Program-made: the position numbers and the translations under genes
Source: Ariolimax columbianus
Taxonomy: Eukaryota > Mollusca > Gastropoda > Stylommatophora > Arionidae
NCBI GenBank assembly: GCA_036924085.1
Contig: JAVGWX010000004.1
Span: 79,810,941-79,874,940, forward strand
Length of the DNA stretch: 64,000 bases
Direction of reading: 5' to 3'
Shown here: one piece after another, positions 1-10,996 of the stretch
How the letters are laid out: each line of letters starts with the position of its first letter
Numbering within the stretch: the first letter of the stretch is position 1
Notes under the pieces: generated by a model
What the model saw: only the letters and a program-made list of their open reading frames with translations
Told to the model about the DNA's origin: nothing
Databases searched by the model: none

Positions 1-250
1 TTAAACACTGTATGCTGCCATCTATGCTGCTTGTAACATACCACCTAACTATGGTCGGTGTGTTGCCACGTCACACAGTTTGTCGCCTCTTACGACATGC
101 TTTATGTGGGGCAGTGGTGATATTCTTGTTCTTGTTATACACAAAGACCCCGGCAGACCACTCGAGACCACAGATCTGCGTCTGCCCTTATCTTTGGCCA
201 GTTAACACACAGTATGAAGACTTTGTTAACGAAGGTCTGCGGTCTGGATT
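1..250 (+). repeat. Dispersed repeat X, partial
   Basis: Contains the phrases cacctaactatggtcggtg, gtcacacagtttgtcgcc and ttacgacatgctttatg, also found at 13760-14095, 15100-15150, 15780-16075 (inverted) and 19300-19640. The small open frame here is not conserved between copies. Confidence 0.75.
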
Positions 251-439
251 CTAGATGTGATACCCTTAGTCATATGCCATTTCTCAGAACCCTATAGCGG
301 GACAGGCTACATTTGTGTTAAACACAAAGGAAGACAATTTAAACTTTTGGAGCTAAAGGGCTAAAGGAAAGATGTACGAATATCACGAATATAAACAAAC
401 GATAATCATGTAAGTCATAACGAAACTGAATTTTCGCTT

Positions 440-1110
440 TTTGTTCCGTTTTGGCTTTCAGCGTCAGGTTATGAAGAGGTTTCTTGACCCAGCCCTAGTA
501 AATGCTTTGTACACGGGGAGTTTGCGTGGTCGGCCCTTGGCTTTGTATCAATTGTATCTGTATATCGTTGCTTTCTGAGAGATACTATCTGGTGGTTGTC
601 GTGTCACGAGGCTGAACCATTTGGTTTGCCGTCTCTTGATGATGTCTAGCACCTGTGTTGTACCTTCTTGTCTTCTAATATCTTCGCTTCTGATCCTATC
701 AATTCTTGTTACTCCAAGCATTTGGGTAGGCATTTCATCTCTTTTGTTATAATGTTTCTTTTATCTTTGTTTGTACATGTCGAATGATGACACTGATAGT
801 ACAATGTAGGTAGGTATATCGTGTTGTTTATCATTCTTTATGTATCCATTATCACGTGCTTACATAGTAATATTGGAAAACTTGTCCAATGATTTGACTT
901 GCTTTATTACATCTGTTTTGGATTTTGGTGTCGACTTTGCCATCTTCTGAAATTATGTTACTCAGTCACGTGAAAATGTTCACCTTATTTAACGCTTTTC
1001 TTTTCTTGCAATCGCCATAGCTTCGGTTATCTCTATGTTGATTTTCATATTGTAATCCATTCAGACCACATTAAGATTGTTCATATGTTCCTGCAGTTGT
1101 TTTTTTTCGA
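440..1110 (-). mobile_element. LINE relic (reverse transcriptase to C-terminal tail)
   Basis: Reading the minus strand downward: FADDQ-type catalytic motif (inside the adjoining array), a stretch like LQEHMNNLNVVW and KINIEITEAMAIARK, then a C-terminal tail with VTRIDRIRSEDIRRQ and IIKRRQTKWFSLVTRQPPDS, and finally GRPRKLPVYKAFTR. This order matches the post-catalytic region of RTE/Jockey-like LINEs ending in a KWFGHV/GRPR segment. Stops and frame changes make it a dead copy. Confidence 0.72.
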
Positions 1111-1111
1111 G

Positions 1112-1615
1112 GTTGCTGTTAGTGCTTGGTCATCAGCAAAGAGACGTTCATTTAAGTGATTACTGAGGTTGCTATTAGTGCTTGGTCATCAGCAAAGAGA
1201 CGTTCATTTAAGTGATTACTGAGGTTGCTGTTAGTGCTTGGTCATCAGCAAAGAGACGTTCATTTAAGTGATTACTGAAGTTGCTGTTAGTGCTTGGTCA
1301 TCAGCAAAGAGACGTTCATTTAAGTGATTACTGAGGTTGCTAATAGTGCTTGGTCATCAGCAAAGAGACGTTCATTTAAGTGATTACTGAGGTTGCTGTT
1401 AGTGCTTGGTCATCAGCAAAGAGACGTTCATTTAAGTGATTACTGAGGTTGCTGTTAGTGCTTGGTCATCAGCAAAGAAAAGTTCATTTAAGTGATTACT
1501 GAGGTTGCTATTAGTGCTTGGTCATCAGCAAAGAAAAGTTAATTTAAGTGATTACTGCGGTTGCTATTAGTGATTGGTCATCAGCAAAGAAAAGTTCATT
1601 TAAGTGCTCACTAAT
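1112..1615. repeat. 56-bp tandem array containing the RT FADD motif
   Basis: About nine copies of a 56-bp unit with core gttgctgttagtgcttggtc. On the minus strand each unit reads LFADDQALTAT, the reverse-transcriptase catalytic motif of the adjoining LINE, and the array is continuous with that LINE at its low-coordinate edge. Confidence 0.9.
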
Positions 1616-1659
1616 GTTGTGATCACTAATGTTGCCTTTTTTTTTTTTTTTTACATTTT

Positions 1660-2055
1660 GCGTTTATATGTGAAACTATGATGATCAGTAGAACACATGG
1701 GCCACTCAACATAAGTGTAAATGATATTGCTCTTCACCAGGATCATGAGTTCACGTATTTGGGCAGTACTTTTTCGGCAGACGGTAAGGTCGATAGAGAA
1801 ATTGAGACTAGGTGTCAGAAAGCTTCTGAGGTGACTTATCAGCTGTCCCCACTGTTGCTTAGACACCTGAGCATTAGTTTGGAAACAAAGCAACAGTTGA
1901 TAAACATAATATTATGCCGGCTCTGTGCTACCAGTTCCAAACATGGCCTCTGTCAAGGGCGCGTGAGAGCAGAAATTCTATGTGTGGATTGAAGTGTTTG
2001 AGGAAGGTCATCGGTGTTACCAGGAGAGACTGAATGCGGAACGACGACATTTGTA
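1660..2055 (+). mobile_element. LINE relic, RT C-terminal part
   Basis: Encodes FTYLGSTFSADGKVDREI, RCQKASEVTYQLSPLLLRH, then after a frameshift LKCLRKVIGVTRRD and MRNDDI. The 'TYLGS ... KCLRKV.GVTR' order is the post-catalytic part of a non-LTR reverse transcriptase. Same subfamily as 16495-17640. Confidence 0.7.
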
Positions 2056-2071
2056 GTATGGCCGTTGTGGT

Positions 2072-2535
2072 CAGTATGTTGTACCTGACTGGACTAGCGT
2101 CTCAGCTCCCACGTCCTGTTCAGTATGTTGTACCTGACTGGACTAGCAACTCAGCTCCCACGTCCTGGTCAGTATGTTGTACCTGACTGGACTAGCAACT
2201 CAGTCCCTCCTGGTCAGCAGGTTGTACCTGACTGGACTAGCGTCTCAGCTCCCACGTCCTGTTCAGTATGTTGTACCAGACTGGACTAGCGTCTCAGCCC
2301 CCCTGGTCAGTATGTTGTACCTGACTGGACTAGCAACTCAGTCCCTCCTGGTCAGCAGGTTGTACCTGAATGGACTAGCGTCTCAGCCCCCCTGGTCAGT
2401 ATGTTGTACCTGACTGGACTAGCAACTCAGTCCCCCTGGTCAGTATGTTGTACCTGACTGGACTAGCCTCTCAGCTCCCACGTCTTGGTCAGTACGCTGT
2501 ACCTGACTGGACTAGCGTCTCAGTCCCCCACGACG
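2072..2535. repeat. About 49-bp minisatellite (array A of the shared-core family)
   Basis: Degenerate units of the form gtcagtatgttgtacctgac + tggactagc + ctcagctcccacgtcctg, about 37-49 bp long, roughly ten copies. The gtcagtatgttgtacctgac core recurs in arrays at 23.4, 26.6, 26.9 and 31.7 kb. Confidence 0.88.
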
Positions 2536-2985
2536 GACGGGGGAGAGCTAGTAAAAGAGTCTGAAAGAGTGAATGTGATGAGAGCGAATTTTTGCAACTG
2601 ATGTGCTATTCGATGATGATGTTGGTGATGAGGCCAAAGAAGTAGCAGGGAATGAACTGACAGAAACGTATAGCAGGCTGTCTGCATCAGGACCAACGAA
2701 TAAATGCTGACCAAGGCCATATTCCGTCTTCAAGTGATGGTTACGGGAACATTCAAGATACCTGGTGGTAGGGTGGGAGATGAGGGGGAGGGGGTTGTGG
2801 ACAATGCCCTTCGTACTTGAGTTATGTATTATTTAGAACTTTCTTTGGTGACACGGGTTACCGTGGCTTTCCTCACATCACAAGGCGGGCTTGAGAAGAT
2901 GACCTGGTCCTCCTAGCTGTAGTGGAATACAAGACTCCTCTGTAAGATCGTCAATATGAGGATCATAGACCCGATTCTCACCTGT
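2536..2985. other. Non-coding stretch with fragment of dispersed repeat Y
   Basis: No gene recognised at 2536-2835. At 2840-2950 a fragment (gtggctttcctcacatcac) matches the start of repeat Y seen at 7430-7990 and 26360-26590. Confidence 0.4.
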
Positions 2986-2989
2986 TTTT

Positions 2990-3670
2990 CATTTGGACTG
3001 GTTGACTTGTTCAATGTTTGTGTTTTCTTCCCTCCGATTATCCTGGCCTGGCCATCGGCTATATGAATTAATGCTAAGGTTAATCATGTGCCGTAGTATC
3101 ATGGTAAAGTGCACACGGCTGGACTTATCGAGATTGGCACTCTTCTCCCTAGCTGCAGACAGCGTCAGGTGTGACTGTAGCCTTTAGACACGTGGCTATA
3201 TTGAACTAGAACACGTCGTCCAGGAGAGATGCACAATACATCACTCACACGCTGAGTGATGTCCCTGCGACCTCTTGCGGTTATGGAAAAAGCAAGGCAC
3301 TCAACGTTAGATGTCACCCTCCCCCCCCCCCCCCCATTCTCTGCCTTGCGGGATACCCGTTCACGGGAAAAGCTTCGGGAGTAAGCCATGAGGAAAAATC
3401 TGCCTCTTGTGCCATCTGCAGTCGTCTCGATATTGTCTTGCCACTGGTCAAAGATAGCCCAGGACGAGATAGTGATGTTGACAAATGGCACAGTTTCTTC
3501 TTCACTTTAATCCAAATCACCGGGCAATTCGCCCATTTCAATGGGTATACAGCAAGAGAAAAGAATGTTCACACGGCTGAACAAAGAGAGTTGATCGTCA
3601 TCACATGTGATAGAAGAACATCATCATCAGGTAGAACAACGTTTTGGTGGTCCTATGATGGGATCAAGAT
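2990..3670 (+). repeat. Dispersed repeat P, forward copy
   Basis: About 650 bp, collinear with the inverse complement of 37305-37880 in three blocks (near 3010-3080, 3100-3190 and 3360-3620). The last block contains the cttgccactggtc tail phrase shared with SINE family A. A run of 17 C lies near 3322. Confidence 0.65.
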
Positions 3671-3864
3671 GCTGAGTAGTGTCTGAGCTGCAGTAGTCAG
3701 CGACCCAAGGCTGACTCCTAACGTCAGGGCCACCAATCCAGAGTTGCCAATACCCTTCTCCTCCTCCACGCTGTGATCTTGGATAACAAACTGCAGCAGG
3801 GCCGACTGGCTAAGGAGAAGGGATTGAAGATAGAAGGCTAGCTGGGAACTAAAATAATACCACG

Positions 3865-4035
3865 CTGAAGTCAAATTTGTCGGATTGAAAAATGCAAATA
3901 TCTCAGTCAAGCTGTAAACTACGACACAGCGCATTCCGTTCTTCGGACTACATCCTGCTACCTGCAAAGCCATTTTCAGATCTTCTTTTGGAAACGAACG
4001 ACGACAAAGAAGAAGGAGAAGAAGAAGGTGGCCCT
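3865..4035 (+). repeat. SINE tail fragment with (GAA)n end
   Basis: Matches 24290-24460 along its length, including cggactacatcctgctacc and a GAA-rich end. Its start (gaagtc...gga..g) resembles the gaagtcggatg module of SINE family B. Confidence 0.55.
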
Positions 4036-4059
4036 ATGCTTGTACGTACACATCCGCGG

Positions 4060-4150
4060 GCCCGTCCACATATGTGATGGCGGGATGGACTCACCGAAGA
4101 CCTAGGCCAGCATTGATACGTCGCTGCGAAGGTTAGGTACACATACATTA
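4060..4150 (+). mobile_element. LINE C-terminal scrap
   Basis: With one frame change it reads WRDGLTEDLGQ and YVAAKVRYT, like the RWRDGLQQDLGPAW segment of the LINE at 46.0-47.7 kb. Very short; tentative. Confidence 0.35.
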
Positions 4151-4377
4151 TATTGTAGGTTTTCCTCGTATTCGGTGTGTTTGCCGGACTAACCCCGATG
4201 GTAATGTAATACCGTTATGCGACAGTTGTGGCCTCTAGGATGACCAGAGCTGCGAGAAGATGCTCAAACCCAAAAAGCTGTTCATACATTCAGATGGTTT
4301 CTCAAAGCCGACAGCTTTCGAGGATTTGGAATACTTGCCTTGTTTCTTGTTCTCCTGATATAAGGGAGACAAAAAAA

Positions 4378-4850
4378 TACAGATGGATAAATGGATAAAT
4401 GGTTGGGTGGATGGATGGATTTGTGTGAGTAAATGGATGGATTTGTGGGAATGGATGGGTGGATGGATGGATTTGTGTGAATGGATGGGGGAGTGGGTGG
4501 GTTGGATGCATGGATTTGTGTGGATGTGGGGATGCATTTGTGGATGCATGGATTTGTGTAAATGGATGGATGGGTAGATGCATAGATGGGTGGATGTATA
4601 TGTTTGTGGATTGATGGATTTGTGCGAATGGATGGATTTGAAGATGGATGGATTTGGGGATGGATGGTTGAATTTGTTTGAATGGATGAATGGAACGATT
4701 CATGGATAAATTAGAGGATAAATGAATTTGTGTGAATGGTTAAATGGATGGATTTGTGTTTTTTTGTATGGACGAATGAATTTGTGGATGGATGTGGGGA
4801 TGGATTTATCGATGGTTGGGCTAGTGTGAATGGGTGAACCTCTTGTTGTT
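4378..4850. repeat. Degenerate (ATGG/GGATTTGTG)n minisatellite
   Basis: Irregular ATGGATGG runs alternate with gatttgtgtgaatggatg. The open frames on both strands here (MDGWMDL, IHPSTHP types) are by-products of the repeat. Confidence 0.85.
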
Positions 4851-4857
4851 TTCCTTC

Positions 4858-4962
4858 GTCCTTTCTTTCATCTTTTTCTTTTTCTTCTTTTTCTTCTTCT
4901 TCTTCTTCTTCTTCTTCTTCTTCGTCGTCGTCTTCTTCTTCTTCTTCTTCGTCTTCTCGATA
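4858..4962. repeat. (TTC)n microsatellite
   Basis: A run of ttc interrupted by gtc triplets, immediately before a CR1-like LINE fragment. Confidence 0.9.
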
Positions 4963-4974
4963 TTTTCCAAAATG

Positions 4975-6478
4975 TTTAAAAAAATTGGAGTCATTGAAAG
5001 TAGATAAATGTCCAGGACAAGATGGTATTCATCCAAAATTGCTGTTTGAAATTAGAGGCCAACCATTAGCTATATTATATTCTTAATCACTTGCAAAATG
5101 GATTGTTCCAGGGGATTAAAAAGATGCAGGAGTGATCCCCTTGTTAAAAAAGGAAAAAAAAATCTGATCCAGCAAATTATAGACCGGTGAGTTTAACGAT
5201 CATAGTCTGTAAATTGTTATAGTCAATAATCAAAGAACACATTGTAATGCATTTAGACAAATTTAATCTAATTAGAAATAGTCAGCATGGTTTTACTAGA
5301 GGAAGATTGTAACAAATCTATTAGAATTCATGGAGGAGGTTACTAAAATGATAGATAAAGGGAAGCCATGGGGTGATATTTATCTAGATTTTGCAAAGGC
5401 CTTTGATAGAGTGCTTTATCAAAGATTATTTCGAAAGTTAAAATCACATGGAATAGGCAGGGAGTTTAGCCAAATGGATTGAAAATTGGTTAACGGGAAG
5501 AAGGCAGAGAGTGGGCATAAATAAGGAGTACTTTGAGTGGTGCGAAGTGAAAAGTGGTGTGCCACAGGGATCGGTTTTGGGACCAATTTTGTTCTTCATT
5601 TATATATAAATGATTTGGACATTGATATCGGATCCATGAATGCAAAATTCGCTGATGATACAAAACTATGCAGTAGTATCAAATTTAAAGAAGAAGTAGA
5701 TATATTTAGGTCAGATTTAGATAAAATTCATAAAATGGAGTTAAATATAAATACATGCACAGTCATCCACATGGTTAGATGCAATATTTAACATAAAAAC
5801 GGAATTAGAACAGTATTAGAATGATAAAAAAGTAATTGGACCTAGGGTTATTAAAGATCATTCAAGTAAATTGAATTAGCAAGTCCAGGTAGCAGTGAAA
5901 AAGGCAAATACAATGTTAGGTATGATACAAATACATGTTAAACATAGGAGCAAAGGAAGTGATAGTCAAGCTGTAAAAAGCATTAGTTAGACCTAGATCG
6001 GAGTACTGTGTACAGGTGTGGAGTCCTTATCATAGAGGGGATATAAACATGCTGGAAAGAATACAGAAAAGAGCGACAAAGCTGATAGTGGGATTCATGA
6101 ATTACAGTTATGAGGTAAGAGAATAGCCGGCCTACAGTGCCTAGAAGAGAGAAGAATTCGATGTGGTGTAATACATATTTATAAGATGATCAGAGGAACG
6201 GATAAATTAGACTAAAACATGTTTTTCAAAATTCAAGCACAAAAAAAAGAACAATAGGGCATATCTTCAAACTAACTAAAGAGAGGTCCAGATTATATAT
6301 TAGAAAAACATTTTTTCAGCCAGAGAGTGGTGAATGCTTGAAATGCATTGCGACAGGAAAAAGTGGAGGCAGGGACAATTAATGTATATAAGAATAGATT
6401 AGATGCCCATAATGTTTAGAACTTGTTGTTTACAGACTCTGCAGAGTCTTCTTAACCAGTATATAGGCGTTAAGTTAA
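4975..6478 (+). mobile_element. CR1-like LINE, 5'-truncated and broken
   Basis: Across several frameshifts it encodes the RT core: VDKCPGQDGIHPKLL, IYLDFAKAFDRV, SGVPQGSVLGPILF, KFADDTKLCSS, then VQVWSPYHRGDINMLERIQ and a KERSRLYIRKTFF-like end. The order matches CR1-type ORF2. The 3' end carries cagactctgcagagtcttct and terminates in gttaagttaag, as in the copy at 28.3-29.3 kb. Other copies: 24795-25365, 32255-32475, 42415-43210. Confidence 0.82.
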
Positions 6479-6479
6479 G

Positions 6480-6960
6480 CACACATACATCCATACATAC
6501 ATGCACACATACATGTACACATACATGCACACATACATGCACACATACATCCACACATACATGCACACATACATGCACACATACATGCACACATACATGC
6601 ACAACTACATGAACACATACATGCACACATACATGCACACATACATGCATGCATACATGTACACATACATGCACACATACATGCACACATACATGGACAC
6701 ATACATACATGCATACATGCATACATACATACATGCATACATACATACATGCACACATACATACATACATACTATCATACATACATACTAACATACATAC
6801 ATTCATACATACATACTATCATACATACATACTAACATACATACAAACATACTTACTAACATACATACATACTAACATACATACATACATACATACATAC
6901 ATACATACATACATACATGCATACATACACACATACATACATATTCGCACATGCACACAG
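6480..6960. repeat. (ACAY)n compound microsatellite
   Basis: acacatacatgc and acatacat units for about 480 bp, starting directly at the 3' end of the CR1-like element. All open frames here ([12 protein letters not shown]) are repeat artefacts. Confidence 0.95.
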
Positions 6961-6992
6961 ACATAAGCTAAATAGAACGCTGCTAAATAATA

Positions 6993-7210
<218 letters not shown>

Positions 7211-7429
7211 ATCTAATGAACGCACTTCCTTTTGTCCGTGTCGATGCTTCTTGTGCTTTCCATGCGGCTGTTGATCTTCTGTAATGAATGAGATTTGACG
7301 ATAAGAACTCAGCTACAGAAAACTTATTTCCACATATTTAAGAATCAAAGAAAGCTGAGAACGTCTGAGATGCTTAGCGGTAGAGTATTTTGTTGTCAAT
7401 TAAATGGTACGGAGTTCGAATTTGATTAT

Positions 7430-7990
7430 GAACACGCTTAAATTGTTGCTCGTTCGTGTGACATGAAAAGGGTCGTTAAGTGACAGTTTGGAGTAACTCA
7501 TCTCAGATCACAAGCGTGCTGATGAAGGTCGGCCGGGGTCCTGCAGGATATTGTGCTTTGCTTAGTTTCATTTGCGTGAAGCGGAGACGGTGTGGGCTAG
7601 TGTTTAAGTGACACGGCTCATAACCCAAAGGTGCTGGGTTCGTTGCTCAATCAGAGCACCGGCCGTTACCCCGGGGAAAGCAAACCCTTAGAGAATGCAG
7701 GAGGTAGCAGACTCTTGCATAAAATGGATGTCGAAGTCGGATGCAATTGGCACAAATTAAAACCTTGGGGAACACACACCGCCTTGGGGATTAAAGAAAT
7801 AAAGCGAACGCAAAACAAAAACAAAACAAAAATTGCTGGAATCGAATTGCTGCGGGGATCAAGTCGATGCCCTCCTCGTTAGCCAGTATGCCACTAAACA
7901 GGATGAACTGCATGGCAGTGAGATGGGAATGTTTCACTTGACCCTGACTAACATTGTCTGGTCGATACGTTTTGCCTGATCGGACGTTAA
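7430..7990 (+). repeat. Dispersed repeat Y, split by a SINE
   Basis: Matches 26360-26590 on both sides of the SINE (gttaagtgacagtttggag... before it; cctcgttagccagtatgcc after it). Near 7942-7985 it holds one copy of ccctgactaacattgtctgg + tcgatacgttttgcctgatc, the single-copy form of the minisatellite core amplified at 26588-26920. Confidence 0.65.
7588..7835 (+). mobile_element. tRNA-derived SINE family B
   Basis: An A-box-like gtgggctagtgtttaag and B-box-like gctgggttcgttgctc are followed by the family body (caccggccgttaccccgggg, gaagtcggatg, caccgccttggggattaa) and an A-rich tail. Other copies: 16734, 33023, 50780, 60584 and 61273. Confidence 0.85.
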
Positions 7991-8149
7991 TCTACTTCCC
8001 TTCTCGCTCTAGTCGGGGCCTAGCTGTAAATAGATACACGGCTTCAGGGAAGGAACGGAAACGCACCCCGTTCCATTGAAAGCGGAAATAATGCAAGGAC
8101 ACTGAAACGGGAATAGCGCTTTTAAAAGAAAAGTAAGTTATTTCAGTGC

Positions 8150-8865
8150 TTCGTCTTCTTCTTCTTCTTCTTCTTCTTCTTCTTCTTCTTCTTCTTCTTC
8201 TTCTTCTTCTTCTTCTTCGTTCATCATCAGATCAAGGTTCCGGTTTCTCTTGCAAAGGACACTGTTGTCTGAAAGGCTGTTTCGTGTCCATACAGCTTTT
8301 GTCTCATATCTGTCACACGAGGCCAGTATTGTTATCTCTTTTCCTGCGTGAGCGTGCAGCTTTGCAGGATGTGTTCCACGTTCATGATATGCTCCCCACA
8401 TGGGCACCTGTCATCTGTCCCAATCCTCATTTTGTTGTAAAGATGACCATTGAGTCTGTTATGCCCAGTTCTCAGTCTGAAGATGATGACTTGCTCTTCT
8501 CTAGTTAAGTTATAGTCGCTGTCTTCTTTTCGATAGTGGGGGTGTTGATCAGCCCATTTTACCCTGAAGTTTGCTTTAATTATAGTCTTGGCCTCATTAT
8601 ATGTGATACTCAGGTCTGTTTGTGGGGATGCTCCTCCACACTTTGCTAGTTTGTCTGCAGCTTCATTGCTTTCGATATTGCAGTGGGATGGGATCCACTG
8701 TATGACCAACCTTGGGTGTTTTGCTGAGAGCTGTGTCAGGGAGAACATGCATTTCTCGAGATCTTCATCTTTGTGTTGTTTTAGCGCTGCTAATACCGAC
8801 GCAGCATCAGTCAGGAATGCTATGTTTTCTTGGTGGATATCTTTATCTTAGCTATGCTTATTAAC
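8150..8865 (-). mobile_element. RNase-H LINE, 3' fragment with (GAA)n tail
   Basis: Minus strand reads AFLTDAASVLAALKQ, VIQWIPSHCNIESNEAADKL (RNase H), FRLRTGHNRLNGHLYNK, then a C-terminal C-x-C-x4-H / H-x4-C knuckle (CPCGEHIMNVEHILQSC). The 3' end is a GAA run, seen as (TTC)22 at 8153-8218. Diverged subfamily of the 10997-13054 element. Confidence 0.8.
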
Positions 8866-8894
8866 TTGGTATTTTTTATGTCTTTTTTCTGTAC

Positions 8895-9235
8895 GAAAGT
8901 CATCCATTAAGTATCCGGACTGAGCTAACTTCTAGACAACTATAATAGATAAATTTAAATTACCTGTACTATTTTTCTAAGTAGTCACCTGCCACTACAA
9001 GGCATTTATCCAATCTGGCTACGAGCTTTTGTATTCCGGCCGGCAGCATAGAATTATATTTGCTGGTCCTTGAGTCATTGGTGAACTAACTGACGCACTT
9101 CATCGTCCGCGTGGAACTGCTGTCCTATGAAGAGCTCTTTCATAGGGGCAAAAGGGTGAAAATAACTCGGAGCCAAGTCAGGATTGTAAGGCGAGGGTGG
9201 CAGTCACAGGTGAAACGATACATTTTTGTCTAACC
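8895..9235 (-). mobile_element. Mariner transposase C-terminal relic
   Basis: Minus strand reads SPYNPDLAPSYFHPF, containing the third catalytic aspartate motif (PDLAPS), then KELFIGQQFHADDEVRQ and AAGIQKLVARLDKCLVVAGD, ending in a DYLEK-like C-terminus. Only the C-terminal third remains, with stops. Confidence 0.75.
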
Positions 9236-9920
9236 TCTACAAGCGGCGTTTATCATTCAGTATATCAGTACTTATAGTGGACCCTAGCAATTAAAATCAC
9301 CGCTGTGTGATACGATATTTTGTCTATACAATACAGCAGTGCATTCCAATCATTCCCGTATTAGCTGAATCGAATGATATTTACCATGGCTCATAGGCTC
9401 TGCAATGCTACACTAGGGGAGATAATAACACGTGAATATACCGATAACCCAATTTTCTTTGTCTTTCTATCTTCAGTCCATTTGTGTCGTTCAACGTCGT
9501 GGGCAGGTGTGACATATTTTTTGGCAGGCGAAAATCCACTGGTGACTTGCTATGTCAATCCCAGTATCTGTTACCAGATATATCTGTTTGTAGATTTTGG
9601 AATATATGATCGCCTATTTTGGAAACGGGTGGTGGTCGAAGCGTAAATTTGAGAAATATAGACACGTAGCCTGTCAGGCACCATCTATGCCGCTCCGCTA
9701 ACCCGGCAAGGAAGACGTATTGTTATAGCCAAACAATTCCCATTTTGAGACATATTCTTTGTGGGGCGAGAATCCATAGAATAATAAGAGTAGATTTTTT
9801 ACTGGAATTTTTGCCCGTTAAGGGAACACTTTTCGATTTCCAATCGCCAAGAGATTTTTTTAATGTACGCGCCACTGCACATGTGTGTTTGATTTCACTA
9901 CTCAAAGATCAGGGGACATT
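9236..9920. other. No gene recognised
   Basis: AT-rich sequence with short unsupported open frames. Near 9665-9710 a scrap resembles repeat X (gcaccatctatgccgctc). Confidence 0.4.
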
Positions 9921-9924
9921 CTTA

Positions 9925-10016
9925 CCGCATGATTCACGTGAAAAAAATCCAGGTCTCCACCGGGATTTGAACACACGACTTCCAGGCGAGCACCTTACCT
10001 CGAGACCACTGGTTTA
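9925..10016 (-). mobile_element. tRNA-like SINE head, family C
   Basis: The reverse complement reads cagtggtctcgaggtaagg + tgctcgcctggaagtcg + tgtgttcaaatcccgg, giving A- and B-box-like spacing. It matches 61905-61985 (cagtggtctcaaggtaagg). No intact cloverleaf, so not called as a tRNA gene. Confidence 0.55.
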
Positions 10017-10224
10017 AGCTTTTATTTATACTAAGACATATTTTGTTGTTTTTGGGGACTACCGCAGCGTAAGTTTTTTTTTAATTTGAGTGTTTCTTTG
10101 ATGAGTTTTTTGTAATTTTTTGGTATATATGAGTGTTTATTTTGGTGAGTTTTTGGAATTTGTTTTTAAATATTTTGGTGTTTGTTTGGTGAATTTTTGT
10201 AATTTGTTTTAATTTTTTTGGTAT

Positions 10225-10840
10225 TTATTTGGTGAGTTTTTGGAAGTTTGTGTGTATATTTGGGTGTTTATTTGGTGAGTTTTTGGAAGTTTGTGTGTAT
10301 ATTTGGGTGTTTATTTGGTGAGTTTTTGGAAGTTTGTGTGTATATTTGGGTGTTTATTTGGTGAGTTTTTGGAAGTTTGTGTGTATATTTGGGTGTTTAT
10401 TTGGTGAGTTTTTGGAAGTTTGTGTGTATATTTGGGTGTTTATTTGGTGAGTTTTTGGAAGTTTGTGTGTATATTTGGGTGTTTATTTGGTGAGTTTTTG
10501 GAAGTTTGTGTGTATATTTGGGTGTTTATTTGGTGAGTTTTTGGAAGTTTGTGTGTATATTTGGGTGTTTATTTGGTGAGTTTTTGGAAGTTTGTGTGTA
10601 TATTTGGGTGTTTATTTGGTGAGTTTTTGGAAGTTTGTGTGTATATTTGGGTGTTTATTTGGTGAGTTTTTGGAAGTTTGTGTGTATATTTGGGTGTTTA
10701 TTTGGTGAGTTTTTGGAAGTTTGTGTGTATATTTGGGTGTTTATTTGGTGAGTTTTTGGAAGTTTGTGTGTATATTTGGGTGTTTATTTGGTGAGTTTTT
10801 GGAAGTTTGTGTGTATATTTGGGTGTTTATTTGGTGAGTT
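10225..10840. repeat. 43-bp near-perfect minisatellite
   Basis: About 14 near-identical copies of a 43-bp unit (gtgtgtatatttgggtg + tttatttggtgag + tttttggaagttt). Degenerate forms precede it from about 10070. Confidence 0.95.
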
Positions 10841-10874
10841 GATGTTGTGGTTTTTGGAATTTTCGATTTTGTTG

Positions 10875-10996
10875 TTGTTGGTTCGTTCACACATGTTTAT
10901 AGTATAACAACTTGTAAAAAAAAAAAACACACACACACGGTTATAGTATAAAAAATTGTAAAAACATAAACACACACACGGTTAAAGTATAAAAAC
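10875..10996. repeat. About 42-bp minisatellite, left part
   Basis: Units of gtataaaaacttgtaaaaac + ataaacacacacacggtta. The array resumes at 13055 after a LINE insertion. Confidence 0.85.

Noticed and set aside
1112..1615. CRISPR-like array
   Set aside because: Units are directly adjacent with no unique spacers, and the genome is eukaryotic; the same holds for the other tandem arrays.
3653..3973. 106-codon minus-strand frame
   Set aside because: It overlaps dispersed repeats P and the SINE tail, and no feature of a real protein is seen.
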